This document shows positions 23,883 to 36,425 of a stretch of DNA of 64,000 nucleotides, piece by piece. Both the position numbers and the translations under genes were made by a program. Source of the stretch: Tetmemena sp. SeJ-2015 (lineage: Eukaryota; Ciliophora; Spirotrichea; Sporadotrichida; Oxytrichidae); NCBI GenBank assembly GCA_027382625.1, contig JAJKFJ010022081.1, forward strand, positions 1 through 64,000, read 5' to 3'. A model generated the notes under the pieces. That model was given only the letters and a program-made list of their open reading frames with translations. It had not been told where the DNA came from and ran no database searches. Each line of letters opens with the position of its first letter. Positions within the stretch are counted from its first letter, which is position 1.

Positions 23883-23889
23883 TCTCAAT

Positions 23890-26800
23890 TATTTAATTTA
23901 AATTCATTCCATCCCCCCAAAAGAAACTATATTCCCCTTGATACCAATTTTTCTGAATTTAACAACAACTACAAGAATGAAGCAGCGGCTAGTTCGCTTC
24001 TGAACTCTGCTAAAACTTTAAGCTCTCAAGCACTACTCTAACCAGGCTTAGGCTTATAACACTTCAAGTTTACTCGGCTCTAGAAGGCTGCTAAACTAAG
24101 ATAGCGGTTTGAGCTCTGCACACTCTAGAGTCTCCCAGTCTAAGGAATTAAGCAAAGAGGAGGAGTATATAATTCACAGCTCGCAACTTAAAAGAGTTCA
24201 AGTGCGGAGAGTAACAGACTTAATTTTCAGAGTCTTAATGCAGGATAGTTAGCAGCAAGTGATTCCAACCTATTCAATCACTAAAGAGAAGAATATATGA
24301 GGGTGTTAAACGATTAAAAGAGAGCTACAAATCAGAGCATAGATAGAATTGTGAGCTCTCAATCCAAGTTATTTGAAAGTCTCAGCATTAAATTAATGTT
24401 ATGAATCTTTTTGTTTAGCAAACACGATTCAAACAAGACATAGATCAAGAAATTATAAAAGTTGAGCTCATAGCAATATCCAAGGGATACACCATGGTAC
24501 CAAGGCATATAGCTCGAACATTCTGTAAAAACCTGCAAGAAAACAATCTCTAAGAAATATGGCCAAACGACTAGGATAAAACAGTGGCATGTATTTGAGA
24601 AACTGCTTCACTAGGTCTCACTCACTCAATTAGGCAACCAACTAAAAAGAAGAAGCTTTTAATAATGCACCAAACCAAATAGTTTCGATTAACATCAACA
24701 GATTAAATAGTCACTTCAACCAATCAAACTCTTCTCTTTAGCTGAACGAGTCGACTGGAAACATATCCTTATACTTTGAGTGCTTTTTAAATTAATTTTT
24801 TACTGATATCTAACTCAACCATATAAGGAAACTTTAGAAAACGTTAAAATATGATGGCTCAGACTCAACAAGATCCGCAACTAATGAATTTCTTCGAATC
24901 CTGCTTCAGCTCTTCATACCTAAGAAATGAGAATGTCCTAAATGATATCTCATGAAGATGAGTAACTTCAATCCGACAAATATCAAGCATTCATGAGAAA
25001 CAATTTTTAAAACTAGACTTAATTAGAACCCCAAAATTTTTAATCCCTTACTCTTTAGGACTACTTTTTCAATTAGACTTCTTAAGACTAACTTAAGTAA
25101 AGAACTGCTTCTTCAATAAATACGGATTAGCTAGGAGGAGAAAAATGTGTAGCCTTTTAGAATAAAAATTTGGACCTTCAAAAGGAAATAAGTCAACATC
25201 GCTAAATAGTTTCTCATGAAGAAGATTTGAATAAACTGTAAATGGCTAAAAAGCACTTGATTGCATCTTCAATAGGAAGTGAAGGGAGAAGAGCCAAGAG
25301 AAACCTAAACTAATAAGTCTTGGTTTCTAAGGGTAGTTTGAATTCTTTCAATTCAAGAAAGAGCTTCTCTACAAAGGCCTCTCAAAACTTTATAAAAACA
25401 TTTTTAAATTGAAGAAAATTAAACTTAGAATATACAGTCTCAAAAAGCCCTCATACAGTAGCTGTATTAAGTTGGGCAGCAGAGCACTATAGACATTAAA
25501 GATCAGCACAGTTCTGTAGATAAAATTTACTTTTGTTATCGAATTACAATCTTCACTAGTAAGCTTAGTTTACCTTCTTTTAAAATCAGAGGCAGAGAGA
25601 TAGCAAGTCATTTAAAGTAGAAAGAAACAGTCTAAATTCTCTCATTGAGATACCTCATTCCAATTATTTATAAATATTCCTAATAATATTTGTCATGACA
25701 CTAATATGAAATCTAGGATTAGGAAAAATCTAAAGATCCTGGGAGGCTAAGCTAAGATAAATTCTATAGGAAGATAAAACAAAGAGAAACTAGGAGTGAA
25801 AGACTACCCTCCAAGAGAGAAAAACAGCAATGAATTTAAATACTCCCTCAACAGACTAAATGAAGCAAGTGGAGGCGTGTCCAACGAAGACAAAAGAAAG
25901 CAGATAGTGCAAAAGAGATAAATGAACCAGACTATCATCATTCAAAGAGGAGAATATTCAATTATTGCACGTTTATAACTTTTTTTTTGAATTTAAAAAT
26001 TAGCTTAAAACTATTAAAAAATAAATATCTCGATTCATTTTCCAAACTCATATATTTTTATAAAGAGGGGTTTCACAAGATAATGCTTCAGAAAATAGCC
26101 ACATGCTTCTCAATTAAAATAATTAGGCAGTTCAGGAGCAAAGGAAAGAGCCCAAAAGGCATAAATGTGCAGAGGGGCAAAAGAGCACAGACAGTTTAAA
26201 AGGCTTAAATACTAGAAAGAGCTAGAAGTTTGTTAAAGAGAGATTTAAATACCAGCAGCAGCAGTCGTAAAGCCAACTCTCTAAAATAGATAAGAACCAA
26301 ATTAATAAAAAGTCTTTCAAGGAAGGAGAATAAGAGAAATCTTAAAATATTGGAAGATAAAAAGGGCTTCGCAAGGATATAGAAATTCATAAGTTCAAGA
26401 ATACTGAGGAGGATAGTGAAGAGGAATTTGAACTTTAAAAATTAACATTTCATCATAAAGATTATATGTGTTACTTTACAAAGACACTCTTGAAAATGAT
26501 GATGATGAGAACTATGAGGAGGAAGTGGCTTTTGGAGATTTAGTCTCTCAATACGAGAAGACTTTGAACTATGAGGATACTAATTTAGAAAAGCTTGTTA
26601 ATCTAAATATAAGGACTTAAATTAATTTTATCTGAGCTCAGCTTAGCCGTTCTAGACTTTATATGAGGAGAGTTTCAGGAATAAGGAAAATTAGGAACAA
26701 CAAATCACCTAAAACTCGGATGATGACTACTTAATGTTTAACAGTGGCGGGGGACACAGAAAAGTAGAAAGTTTCGGGCAAACTCAGAAAGGAAGCTTAA

Positions 26801-26904
26801 ATCAAAATCAGATTAAACAAATTCAAATTATACCTTCTGGAGATCTGCATAAGAAATAATGGCTTAATGGAGCTATAACTGAAAAGCATTAAATGAATAA
26901 ATGA
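23890..26904 (+). CDS. Large Ser/Asn/Lys-rich hypothetical protein
   Basis: Open from about 23890 (HPPKRNYIPLDTNFSEFNNN) with Gln codons, but no in-frame ATG before 24296, so its first segment lies elsewhere or is very short. Later blocks: EEYMRVLNDQKRATNQSIDR (24.3 kb), KRLGQNSGMYLRNCFTRSHS (24.55 kb), DGSDSTRSATNEFLRILLQL (24.85 kb). It continues with basic stretches at 25.3-26.4 kb and an acidic helix ENDDDENYEEEVAFGDLVSQ (26.5 kb). The end ESFGQTQKGSLNQNQ ... LNGAITEKHQMNK stops at TGA 26902-26904. No family recognised. At least eight frame changes imply many IESs. Confidence 0.5.
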
Positions 26905-27234
26905 AAATATGAAATATGATAACTTAATTTCCTATATTTGTATTTTGAAAAACTTTACCAAGTATTTTTTCAATTTTTATGAAAGAATTTAAACTAGCTG
27001 TTTAAAAATTGAGAACTATACAGACAGTCTCATAATAATTTGCAGAAGGCTTTTATTTATACTTATTTTGTTGTCACTTTCATTCATTCAGGGTTCCCTG
27101 TGCCAAAAGAAACAAGTTTCAGATCCATTTATTTTATTAAATTGAATCCATATCAGTAGATAAATTAAAAGAAGCCCGCAGCTGGCTAGAATGAGAATCA
27201 GAATACTAATCAAATTTTCTTGAACACTAATTTG
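26905..27234. other. AT-rich intergenic spacer
   Basis: 330 bases with AT runs and TGA in every frame. No open frame, repeat or RNA gene seen. It separates the stop at 26904 from the ATG of the RING-finger gene. Confidence 0.5.
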
Positions 27235-29362
27235 ATGACACCCTGCTTTATAAATACTCCCTCAGGTTCAAACGGCTTCCATACCAAGATTTCCTCTTAC
27301 TAAAGCTCTAACAAAAATTTATTTAATCCCTTTCTTTCTCTCTTCATATATTTATAATCAGAACCTTGCTTCTGTCTACGACACATTTAAAGTCCAGCTT
27401 CAGATTCAACAGCAAGGGAATAAATTGCAACTAGGTGGAGCAGGAGGATAAAGTGTGGGAAATTTAATTAGCAACTTATATCAAAACTTAGAGCAACCCA
27501 TTAACTTTGAGGTCTTTGAGGAAGGAAATGATTGTACCACAAACCAGAAAATTAAGAGAAGATAGGCCTCTGAGAGATACAAAGTCTCTAATCATGCTGT
27601 TAAGAAGGCCTCAAGTAGGTATGACAAGCTAAAAATTATTTTTTTCTCAGAAAAAGTGTATATCATATCAAAGATATTATTTTAAGCTAAATTCAGGAAA
27701 CAGGTTATCTAGTGAAGACCAAAGAGCGAGAGACTTGAGAAGGGGCAAAATAGAAGAGCTAGAAGATGACTATGATTTTAAAAATTAAGGGATAATCTCT
27801 ATTCAGCAGTCTTCAGAGCTGAGCTCAGAAAGGTTCTCATCTGACTACTATCTTGGAAGTTGCGGCAAAGATAGACATCACAATTAGAGTGTGCAGCAAT
27901 TCTTAGGAAAAGATCCCTATAAAGATGAACTTAACGAAGATGAATTTTCTATACTTCTTAATAAATTTTTGTATCATGATGAATTTTCCCTAAATGATTC
28001 TTCTTACCGCTTTCATAATGAGTCATCTATGTTCTAGAGCGACGAGTTTGAAAACTTTGCGAACAACGAGCGAATATAAGAGGAAATAAAACGTATAAAA
28101 GAGTATATATTACCTAAATTTCAAGGCGAGGAAAGTAACCATTCACATCATAATAGGAAGCATTCAGTGGACGAGGATAGCAAGGTAATCTCAGTTAGTA
28201 AGGTTCAGAAGGGTACCATCAATTAAAATAAGGCTAAGATCAAGAGCTAGGTAATAAATAATCACAACGGAGTAGAGAAAGTCAAATACTTCAAGAATTT
28301 TCAATACAATAATTTCAACCTCATCTACATGCTTGACAAGGAAGAACTCAAGAAATAAACTGACCAAAATGTAAACAAGGAAAGTAAAGAACCTCAAAAG
28401 AGAACAAGGGTTGTAAACGTTAACAACTATATGTGATACCAATTACTTTTTTGAATATTAATTTGAAATAGCATTAGAAAAAGTGTCATTAAAAGAACAA
28501 ATGCATCGCCTGAATCCTAAACGAGGTAAGAGTATTTGAAATAATATATCAAATGTGTAGAATCTCATCAAAACAGTCAACCAGATTTAAGTCTAAAATC
28601 GGACCTTCGTAGTTCGGATAAAGCATTTCTAACTAGTCAAATCCTACTCTACAAGCTCCAAGCAGAAATTTGATAGTTTTAGAGCCAATCTATCTAAAAA
28701 TTATTTTTAAATTCCTCAATCTAAGAAAAAGCAGTAGGAAGGAAGAGGACTACTAATAAGGTCACTCCACACTCAAAGATGAGTAGCCGCTCTTAAAGAT
28801 CATAAGAGACAAATTTCAATGATAGGTAAATCAGAGGGTTTTCTAGTCATTCTGATAGAAGCATCTTAAGCGCGCAGTAATTTACTGATAGAAGACAAGA
28901 GCTTTAGTTCAAAGAACTTTAAGAGCAGAGGAGGAAACTAAATCTGAAATTTGTCCATTTTCAATTAAATAATAATTCTATGCATGTTTACTTGAGATTA
29001 TAAATGCAAGGTGTAGCATATGTGGTGAACAAGAATAGGATGGGTTGTTCTTAGACTGCTTGCATGGAGGGATTTGCTATGGGTGTGGCTCAGAAATATT
29101 GACTAATGAAAGTCAAGTGGCGAGAGTATGTCCAATCTGTTAAAGAAATGTCCTGTCTCTGGCAAGAGTTCAAATTAGTTAAGTTAGCAAAACACAGAAT
29201 GACAAAAGGATTGAATCTTAGAGATAGAGCAACACTTTGCCTAATACAGGGATTAGTTCCAGATTAGAGTAAATAGAGGATAGAGAGGATTTAGAAAAAG
29301 GGGCAAGGTAATCATTAAAGGAACTTATTTTAGATTAATGGTATATAAACAAGGTAAACTGA
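27235..29362 (+). CDS. RING-finger protein (probable E3 ubiquitin ligase)
   Basis: Starts MTPCFINTPSGSNGFHTKIS. A probable IES near 27320-27362 (pointer AAC) precedes ASVYDTFKVQLQIQQQGNK. Past the 27634-27691 IES the frame is open for about 250 codons of charged, disordered protein (DDYDFKNQGIISIQQSSELS ... KYFKNFQYNNFNLIYMLDKE). The C terminus carries a C3HC4 RING of the MEX3/XIAP type at about 29010-29150: CSICGEQEQDGLFLDCLHGG, then ICYGC and VCPICQRN. It ends ELILDQWYINKVN, TGA 29360-29362. RINGs of this layout bind E2 enzymes and transfer ubiquitin; substrate unknown. Frame changes at 28440-28540 and 28690-28970 are unplaced junctions. Confidence 0.78.
27634..27691 (+). other. IES 58 bp, 8-base pointer AAGCTAAA
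   Basis: AAGCTAAA at 27626-27633 and 27684-27691. Excision joins VKKASSRYDKL to NSGNRLSSEDQRARDL and moves into the long open downstream frame. Confidence 0.85.
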
Positions 29363-29625
29363 AATTAAAATACAGGACCTCGGAAAGTTTGACACTTAAA
29401 AGGAGATCGTGCAAGGGTATGAAAAAGCAAGGAGATAAATAAGATTAAGCAAGAAGGTGCAAAAGATAAGTGATTTAGAATATGAGATCACGCACTTAAT
29501 ATTGAAATGCTAATTTATTATCAATAATTTGGTTAAAGACTATTTACTGAATTGAATTCAGTGTCATATTTTATAGTAATTTAGCTCGCATATTTATCAA
29601 ATTTTTCTTCTTTTTCTATGATTTA

Positions 29626-30863
29626 ATGATATTAAAAACTCGTCCTGAATGGGATATCGACTTGTAGAGAAAAATAGAAGCTCAAAATAACCTGGACACT
29701 TTAAAATTCCAAGCTCTGCTTTAAGGACCAACTATTATTCTAGAGAGTGAATATCTAGAGGATTAAAATTAGGCCTAAGGAATCGAGAAAGTAGAAAATG
29801 AAGATAAAATTACTCCACCTTATACAACTGGAAACGATAAAGTTCAAGAGATCCTGCTTTTGGATAATCCCGAAAGCTTTAGGTTAAAAAATGATCCTGA
29901 AATTTCATCTACAACTTATTTATTTGCTTTTTTACCTGAGGTATGAATTTAAACATCTCGCCCTAATTTAAACAAAAATGAAGATGTAACTGGCAGAATA
30001 GAATATAATGACTAGACTACGAGCAAATAGAGCAAAATTCAAAGCAGTAGTTTAAGCATCAAAGAAGAAAGAAGAGCGAAGATATAAGACCCAATTTCAA
30101 AAAGAAGGAAGAATCTCTCAAAAACCCTCATTAGCTAAGTTATAAATACAAATATTTGTAAAGCTTCTCTTAATTAAAGTTTACACTTCGAAAATAAGCT
30201 ATATATTAATCAATAAGCAATCTTAAAGAAGCACTCGGCTTTAAAAATCTTGATGGCTTTTAAGCCAACAACAGTTAAGATAAGCAATTTCATAAAAAGG
30301 CACAAAGCTTATAGGTTTAATAAAATGGGTTAAGGGGATCTAATTAACTCCTTTAACTTAAAGAAGTTGAACATTATCATCAGAAGTAGGATTTAAAGGA
30401 ATATTTTGGAGAAACAATAAATTAGAATGCTACTTAAGAAAGAGTTGAAGGAAAATTATAGTCTTTTATATAAGTGCAGCAAACACAAAAAAAGAAGCAT
30501 ATTCGGAGAGTAAGAAAAAGAAAGAGGACTCAAGATGGAAACAGCCCTCCTCAAACACTTAGTAAACCAACAAAAGATAGGGATATTAATTATCCAAGTA
30601 AAGCTTAGCAAATTGCAGCATAAGAGGAATTCCAAAGAGAAGATTGGAACATTATACAAGCTCTTGATAAGGGGGCACCTCTTTAAAAAGAAGAAGGAAT
30701 GGAGCCTATAGACCTTTTGGGGCATAATAATCAACCAGCATATTCTCTTTATAGTTAGGAAGCTAAGTTAGACGATAGCGAGAGCCAATTAAAAGACGTG
30801 CTTTCTAAGATCAATCAAGTTGCTCTCAATTAATCACTCAAATTTAAAACAAATAATTTATGA
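29626..30863 (+). CDS. Basic nuclear-like hypothetical protein
   Basis: Starts MILKTRPEWDIDLQRKIEAQ and reads open for about 105 codons to FLFAFLPEV-like sequence where a TGA marks an IES near 29940. A Lys/Asn-rich middle follows (NKNEDVTGRIEYNDQTTSKQ). At 30450-30530 there is a strongly basic cluster (KKKHIRRVRKRKRTQDGN) that looks like a nuclear localisation signal. The C terminus (EEFQREDWNIIQALDKGAPL ... SESQLKDVLSKINQVALNQS) ends at TGA 30861-30863. Family not recognised; the nuclear role is inference from the basic cluster alone. Confidence 0.55.
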
Positions 30864-30938
30864 CTATTCCTTATTTCATTTTATTGGACTTTTCAAAATT
30901 GTTTGAAATGTTGTTACTTTTAATTTAAAAACCAAAAC

Positions 30939-31924
30939 ATGAACATTTATAATCCTATGAAAATGATTTTCCCTAAAACTATTAATCTTCAAACTTAATA
31001 CTAGAGTAGACAGACAATTAAGCTTTTGAATATCGCAATAGCGATGATTCTTTCAATTAACTTGATGGGTGCTCATGCACAGCCATTCTACAATGTGTCG
31101 AGGAACTATACTTACCAGAACTCTCTTTACTATGAAATTATAGATACAAATCCAACTAACCTATCTGCAAAGTTTGCCCTGCGTATAGAGAGCTTCGATG
31201 CCTCTAAGTGGACCGCAACTGACGGATTATTTATTTTTAAAAGATCGATGGGCTTCTTCTTCGCTTTTGGTCTTGGCAATTAGAATTTCAACAGCACTGA
31301 CTTTACTCTTTGTACCTATTCCTTCCATAATAAATCCTCAGACAATTTCGCTTGCATCGATGGAACGAGTCTCTACCCTGCGATTAATGGGCCACCTAGT
31401 GTGGGTTAGCTGTTTTATATAAAGAACGAGACTTAAAACATTTACGGAGTGAATGTTATAGATAAGACTATGTACACTTCAGGCAACTACTTCTATGGAA
31501 ATTTCCAGCTTGAGTTCAAAAGAGCATTCAACACAACTGATAAAGTAGATTATGTCCTTGAAGAAGACATGATCAAGTACATAAATCTGTTACCATTAAT
31601 TAGCAATCTTTTTTCGAGTAGTATAATTAGGTTTATTTGGCTATGGAGATTTGCAAAATGGACAGCCATAGTACAGCTACATAAGAACTTATATTTATTT
31701 GCAACTTATTGGGGTGTTCTCGATATGATACGAACTAATACAACCAACTTATAAAGCCATTCTAGACTCTCACTAAGAGGTAACTTAATGTGCGTAATAA
31801 TATTTGTGCTTGCTTATACTATGAATTTTCTAATTTGAAAAATACTCTATCTCATTACTCACTCCCATTCAAATTTATAAATTCAGACAATTACTATTGC
31901 TTTTTATATATAGAACGATAATGA
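30939..31924 (+). CDS. DOMON-like secreted/membrane protein
   Basis: Starts MNIYNPMKMIFPKTINLQTQ. A hydrophobic signal segment (LLNIAIAMILSINLMGAHA, cleavage likely before QPFYN) is followed by a domain that resembles DOMON, a haem- or sugar-binding beta sandwich. Supporting sequence is FALRIESFDASKWTATDG, FFFAFGLGNQNFNSTDFTLC and MYTSGNYFYGNFQLEFKRAF. Such domains often sit on the lumenal side of membrane proteins. After about 31590 the frame shifts to FGYGDLQNGQPQYSYIRTYI and YKAILDSHQEVTQ, then a region ending at TGA 31922-31924. The expected transmembrane part is not clearly seen, so the C terminus is provisional. DOMON is a pattern-based call without a profile search. Confidence 0.6.
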
Positions 31925-34900
31925 ACGAATTTTCTTATGAAAACTAATAACAGGAAGATAGCGAAGGCCATTTTCAGTTATTTTAAGAAGGCTCAACAAC
32001 TCTAGACCAAGCATTTTCGTAACCGTACAAAAATTTAACAAGGGATCAAGCTTCCACAATCTAGACCTAAATTCAATAGAACTACTATGGCTATCCTCAG
32101 CAGCAATTAAGAACATAAAATGCTAAACCTAGGTCGTAGAAGGGTGAGAATCAAGAATCAGCTATAATTGCTTATATTAAAATATAAGAGAATAAATATT
32201 CTTGGGATAATTAATAAATCTTGAGAAGCATAAATAAATAAGTATTCCTAAATCTTAAATTAAGAAGTTCTATCAAGTGAAACTGCTAAATTTTTTCAGC
32301 CATGGAATTTGGTGACGATTGACTCTGAATGCAATTGTAGGTTTATTGAAACTACTGTTGTCTATTAGTAATTTTAAATTGTTAATTACTTACAAAGCCA
32401 TACATCCTTTCAACACTTCTTCCCTAATTTAGTAATCCCCTACCATTTAATTCTAAGACTAATCACTTGCATAATTTGACTAGAAATTAAATGGTAATTA
32501 ATCCCTCACTCACTATTCTAAAAATTAAGGTTTCTCAACATCTCAGCAGCAGAGGGAAACGAAGGCTGATAATGACCAGTTTATAAATTAAAGGGAAACG
32601 TTTTAGCGTCATGATAATTCAATGAAGAGTCGAAATTTCACCTAATAGTAGTTTTACAACCCCAATTAGCTCATCTAACTACAGAATCACTACATGCACA
32701 CTTAGAACTAATTTTACCAACAACCATATCAAAGAGGCCACAGTTAATAAAATAACTATGAGGAGGAAGAGGAGGAGTAAAAGAGCTATGATTAAGCTGA
32801 CCTAAGCTAAGATTATTTTCTCAGCCAGACTTAAAATTACCTACTTCATTTTAATAAGTTGCGTAGTTTTAAGTATTACATGGCAAGGCCGATCACTTCT
32901 GATAATCAGACAGGCACACTTGAAGATTTAAGGCATCTACAAGCGTAGACTGCAAAAAGTCACAACGAGAATCAGTTTTACACTCAATGATTAGCTAGTA
33001 GAGCAACGATCGATCCTAAATCTCTGAGATAGAAAAAACCTTAAGGTAACAAAATCAAGGATACAATATTGCCATTTTTAAGCTTAATATATATGGATAC
33101 ATTTAAAATGAAGTTTGCACAAGATCTGTCGGCAGTCCATCCTCTTTAAGAGAGTGAGTATAGTAAATCTTAATTAGCATTGGAACAGGGAAGAGAATCG
33201 CAGCTATCTAAAAGCACCTACTAACAAACTAACCTTAATAATCGTAATGGGTTTTCATCATAAGAAGCGACTCTCTTTCCTTAATCAACAACATTTTCAA
33301 CAAAGAACAATGCTACTTTATTTAAAGATGGAAATCCTTAAAACTTTTACCAAAAATTTTCTAGAGAAGAGTTCTTAAATACGAATCAACTCTACTCTCA
33401 ATAGTAGCTTCTCTAGCTTCAATCGTTAAAGCGTGATAGAAGTTTGGAGTAATCGCCAATGGAAATAATTAAGGGAGGATACCTCTTCTAAAAAGATATA
33501 AGTGCTGCATCTCTATAAGATGGAAGAGAAGAGAATAACTGTTCTGCTATTTCATTCACTACTTTTCAAACACAAGACAATTTACTATCAAGGCAGCTGC
33601 CTTCACCTTACTTTAAGAATGAAAACCATTATGAAGAAGAAAACTTTTCTCGACAAATAAATAGGGTTTTAGAGAAAGACAAGGAAGATATCGTAGCTTA
33701 AATATAGCACCTAAGATTTTAGCAGTCTTAGTAGTAAATTCTAAAATTTTAAACTCAGGAAATAGTCAAAATTCTCTTTCAAATATTTGGCACTGCAGAA
33801 AAGAGAGATTTGTACGAATTATTATACGAACATGCCTGATAGCAAGCAGTCATGATTTATTATTTAATGATTCGAGAGTAATAGAGAGAGGAAATTTTGA
33901 AAGTTCTAATTAATCTGATAAGAGTAACATTAACATTTATGCTCATATTGCTACTTTGTGGATTATAAGAATCCTTATACTACAAAGCTCCAGTTTTCAT
34001 CCCTCTATTGATTTTGTTTCTCTATCATGTTATACGTTTTCTCCGACTTATGCTTCGAGTATCCATCTAACTCTAATACATTATTTATGTGCTTATAAAT
34101 CCAGACTATTCGATGAGAAAACATCAAATCATTTCAAACTTAAGAGAGATCTAACCAGCTAACTTATAGCTATTCTGAAATACACTTTCCTACTAGTTTA
34201 CATGAACAACTCCAAGGTTACTTACATAATTCCTCTTCTATTTTTCTCCTTAAGTTTCTTATTTGACTTCACTGCAATTATTAAATACAGGCTGCCAAAA
34301 GATGACTTTAATTCACGATGCTTTTGAGTCTGTTGCTTTCTGATAGATGATGCAGTAAAATTAGGATGGGATAGTCTTGTAATTATGAGCTTAATTAAAA
34401 AAAAGTTTTAAATAAAGTATCAAATTAATCTAGCTTATTATAAGTTGAATAAAAGATTTTCATTGAATGGTACTACATCTTATGGAGCCCTATAGTTTTA
34501 ACATTGGCTTTGGGGATTTTATCTGCTCTCTGCCTTGCAAAGATATTCATAGTATCTGTAAAAGCAACTATAAAATCCAGGTGCTGTAAAAAGGGAAAGA
34601 GAGTTAATCTTTAATAATTTGACAAGTTCATAGTCAGTGAGATCTGCCTTTGTCTCACTTTGAGTATTGATTTCCTAGCTTTTGCTTATTCTTTATTGTA
34701 AATGTATGGGGAGCTTACTTTTACTCCAAACTAGTTGTGGAAGGTAGATACTTTTATTTTGAGTCTGAAGTACTTTCTTCCTTTTTTAAGTTGCTTTATC
34801 ACTGTTATCTATTTCATATTGGACAGAAACTCTATCCATATTAAATTTATATCTGCAATTATTTGCTTGATTTTTAACTAGCTAATAGAATTTACGGTTT

Positions 34901-35571
34901 TTCTTTTCTTCGGTCCCTAGGAAACTATCTTTTTAAAACTCTCTGAAGATATGAAGACATCGAAAAGGCATCTAAAAAACTTTTATTCTATAAAAATGGA
35001 TCAAAATTTGCAAAAGTCAAATTAGTACAATCCGACTGAGCTTCTATAAAACGAATTTACTTTATTTTAGACCCTCACATTTGTAAGGCTAATATTCTTC
35101 AAACTTTAATCTTTATTTAGCGTCGAAAATCTGCATTCGATTACACACTCTCAGACTACGAATCATCCTACGAGAAGGTAAATCAGATAGACAAATTCAA
35201 TACTCAAAACTTGATGGTGATCAACGAGCAGCAGTTTGAAGATGGTCTTATTTCATTTAGAACAAAGCCCCAGAGAAAAGTAGTTGAAAATACAAATTTA
35301 AACTCAACCATTCTTTCCTAAAATAATCAACCCATTACACTTCAGTCAGAGGATATTAAGGATTTAAGAACTGTTGATACTAGGTAATTAGTGGCAGCCC
35401 ACTAAAAATAGGATTCCTCTATCACAGCTGCAGTTTAAAATTCTCAGGTCAGTTAGCTGTTCTCTCAGAGACTTGTGGATAATAACTTTGAAAAGCAGGA
35501 TCCAAATGCATCTCTTAACAAATACCAAAGAGGCTCAAATTTATAAAGAATTGATTTATAATCTGTAATAA
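31921..35571 (+). CDS. Multi-pass membrane protein with Gln/Asn-rich N terminus
   Basis: Starts MNEFSYENQQQEDSEGHFQL; its ATG overlaps the TGA of the upstream frame. About 600 residues of Gln/Asn/Tyr-rich disordered sequence follow, with EEEEEQKSYD near 32760. From about 33880 there are seven or eight hydrophobic segments, including LINLIRVTLTFMLILLLCGL, APVFIPLLILFLYHVI, YIIPLLFFSLSFLFDFTAII, WSPIVLTLALGILSALCLAK and YFLPFLSCFITVIYFIL. The cytosolic tail (RKSAFDYTLSDYESSYEKVN ... NKYQRGSNLQRIDLQSVIK) ends close to the inverted-repeat element at 35576, and its own TGA was not found before it. Unplaced IESs near 32230-32330, 32960, 33950-34200 and 34330-34450. Family not recognised; could be a receptor or transporter. 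Confidence 0.55.
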
Positions 35572-35573
35572 AG

Positions 35574-36386
35574 TAGGGGGGGGGGCCTTTCCTCGTCATC
35601 CACTTTTTTTTATGAAAATATGAAAAATCACTATCTAGCCTAAAATCAGCCAAAAACACCAAATTTTGAATCAAAATTTAAATTAAAAATCCTAGCCACC
35701 TCATATTTTATATTGTAGAGTATTTTTGAGAATCTTGAAGGAAAACTGAGTTCGAAAAAATAAATTATTCGATGAAAGATCATCTAATTAAAAATAATTA
35801 AATACCTTTTTGAGTATAAGATTTCTAATTAAAAAAAATTAACTCATAGTTCTTTTATGTTTTATTTAAGAGCTATATAATTCTCTTATTACTTGAAGCT
35901 CCTATTAAAAGCTAGATAATCTAAAATTTATATAAAATCGATTAATATTTATTGCAACCATTTTTTTTCTCTATATAAATATGATAAATAAAGAAGCCTT
36001 TTTTATTTTATCTATCTTAAAAAGATTTTATAATTAATAAACTAGATATTTATTTAAAATTACTTAAAGCTTATTGCTTATAAAATTTATAATAATAAAT
36101 GACTTTAAGCATGAAATATCTTTGTTGGTTATCAATAAAAAAATTATAATAATCTTTGCAAAAAAATAAAGAAAATTTCTATAAAACAGCCTTAAAGATA
36201 AAATTTTCAACCCCGATGTTCTTAAAACTTTATGATAATTCTCTACAATATAAAATATGAGGTGGATAGGCATTTTTAATTTAAATTTGGACTAAAAATT
36301 TGGTGTTTTTGGCTGATTTTAAGCAAGATCGTGATTTTTCATATTTTCATAAAAAAAAAGTGGATGACGAGGAAAGGCCCCCCCTA
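35574..36386. mobile_element. MITE-like element with ~165 bp terminal inverted repeats and TA target duplication
   Basis: TA at 35574-35575 and 36385-36386 flanks an 809-base element that starts with ten G and ends with seven C. After the G-run, GGCCTTTCCTCGTCATCCAC at the left is matched in reverse complement at the right. Similarity continues inward for about 165 bases (left to ~35740, right from ~36215) with a few mismatches. The core of about 480 bases is very AT-rich with no coding frame. TA duplication and terminal repeats fit a non-autonomous Tc1/mariner-like element. It lies between the membrane-protein tail and the Rab gene and would be removed from the macronucleus. Confidence 0.82.
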
Positions 36387-36425
36387 AAGTAGATATTTGG
36401 AAATAATATATAAAGATAGATTAAC

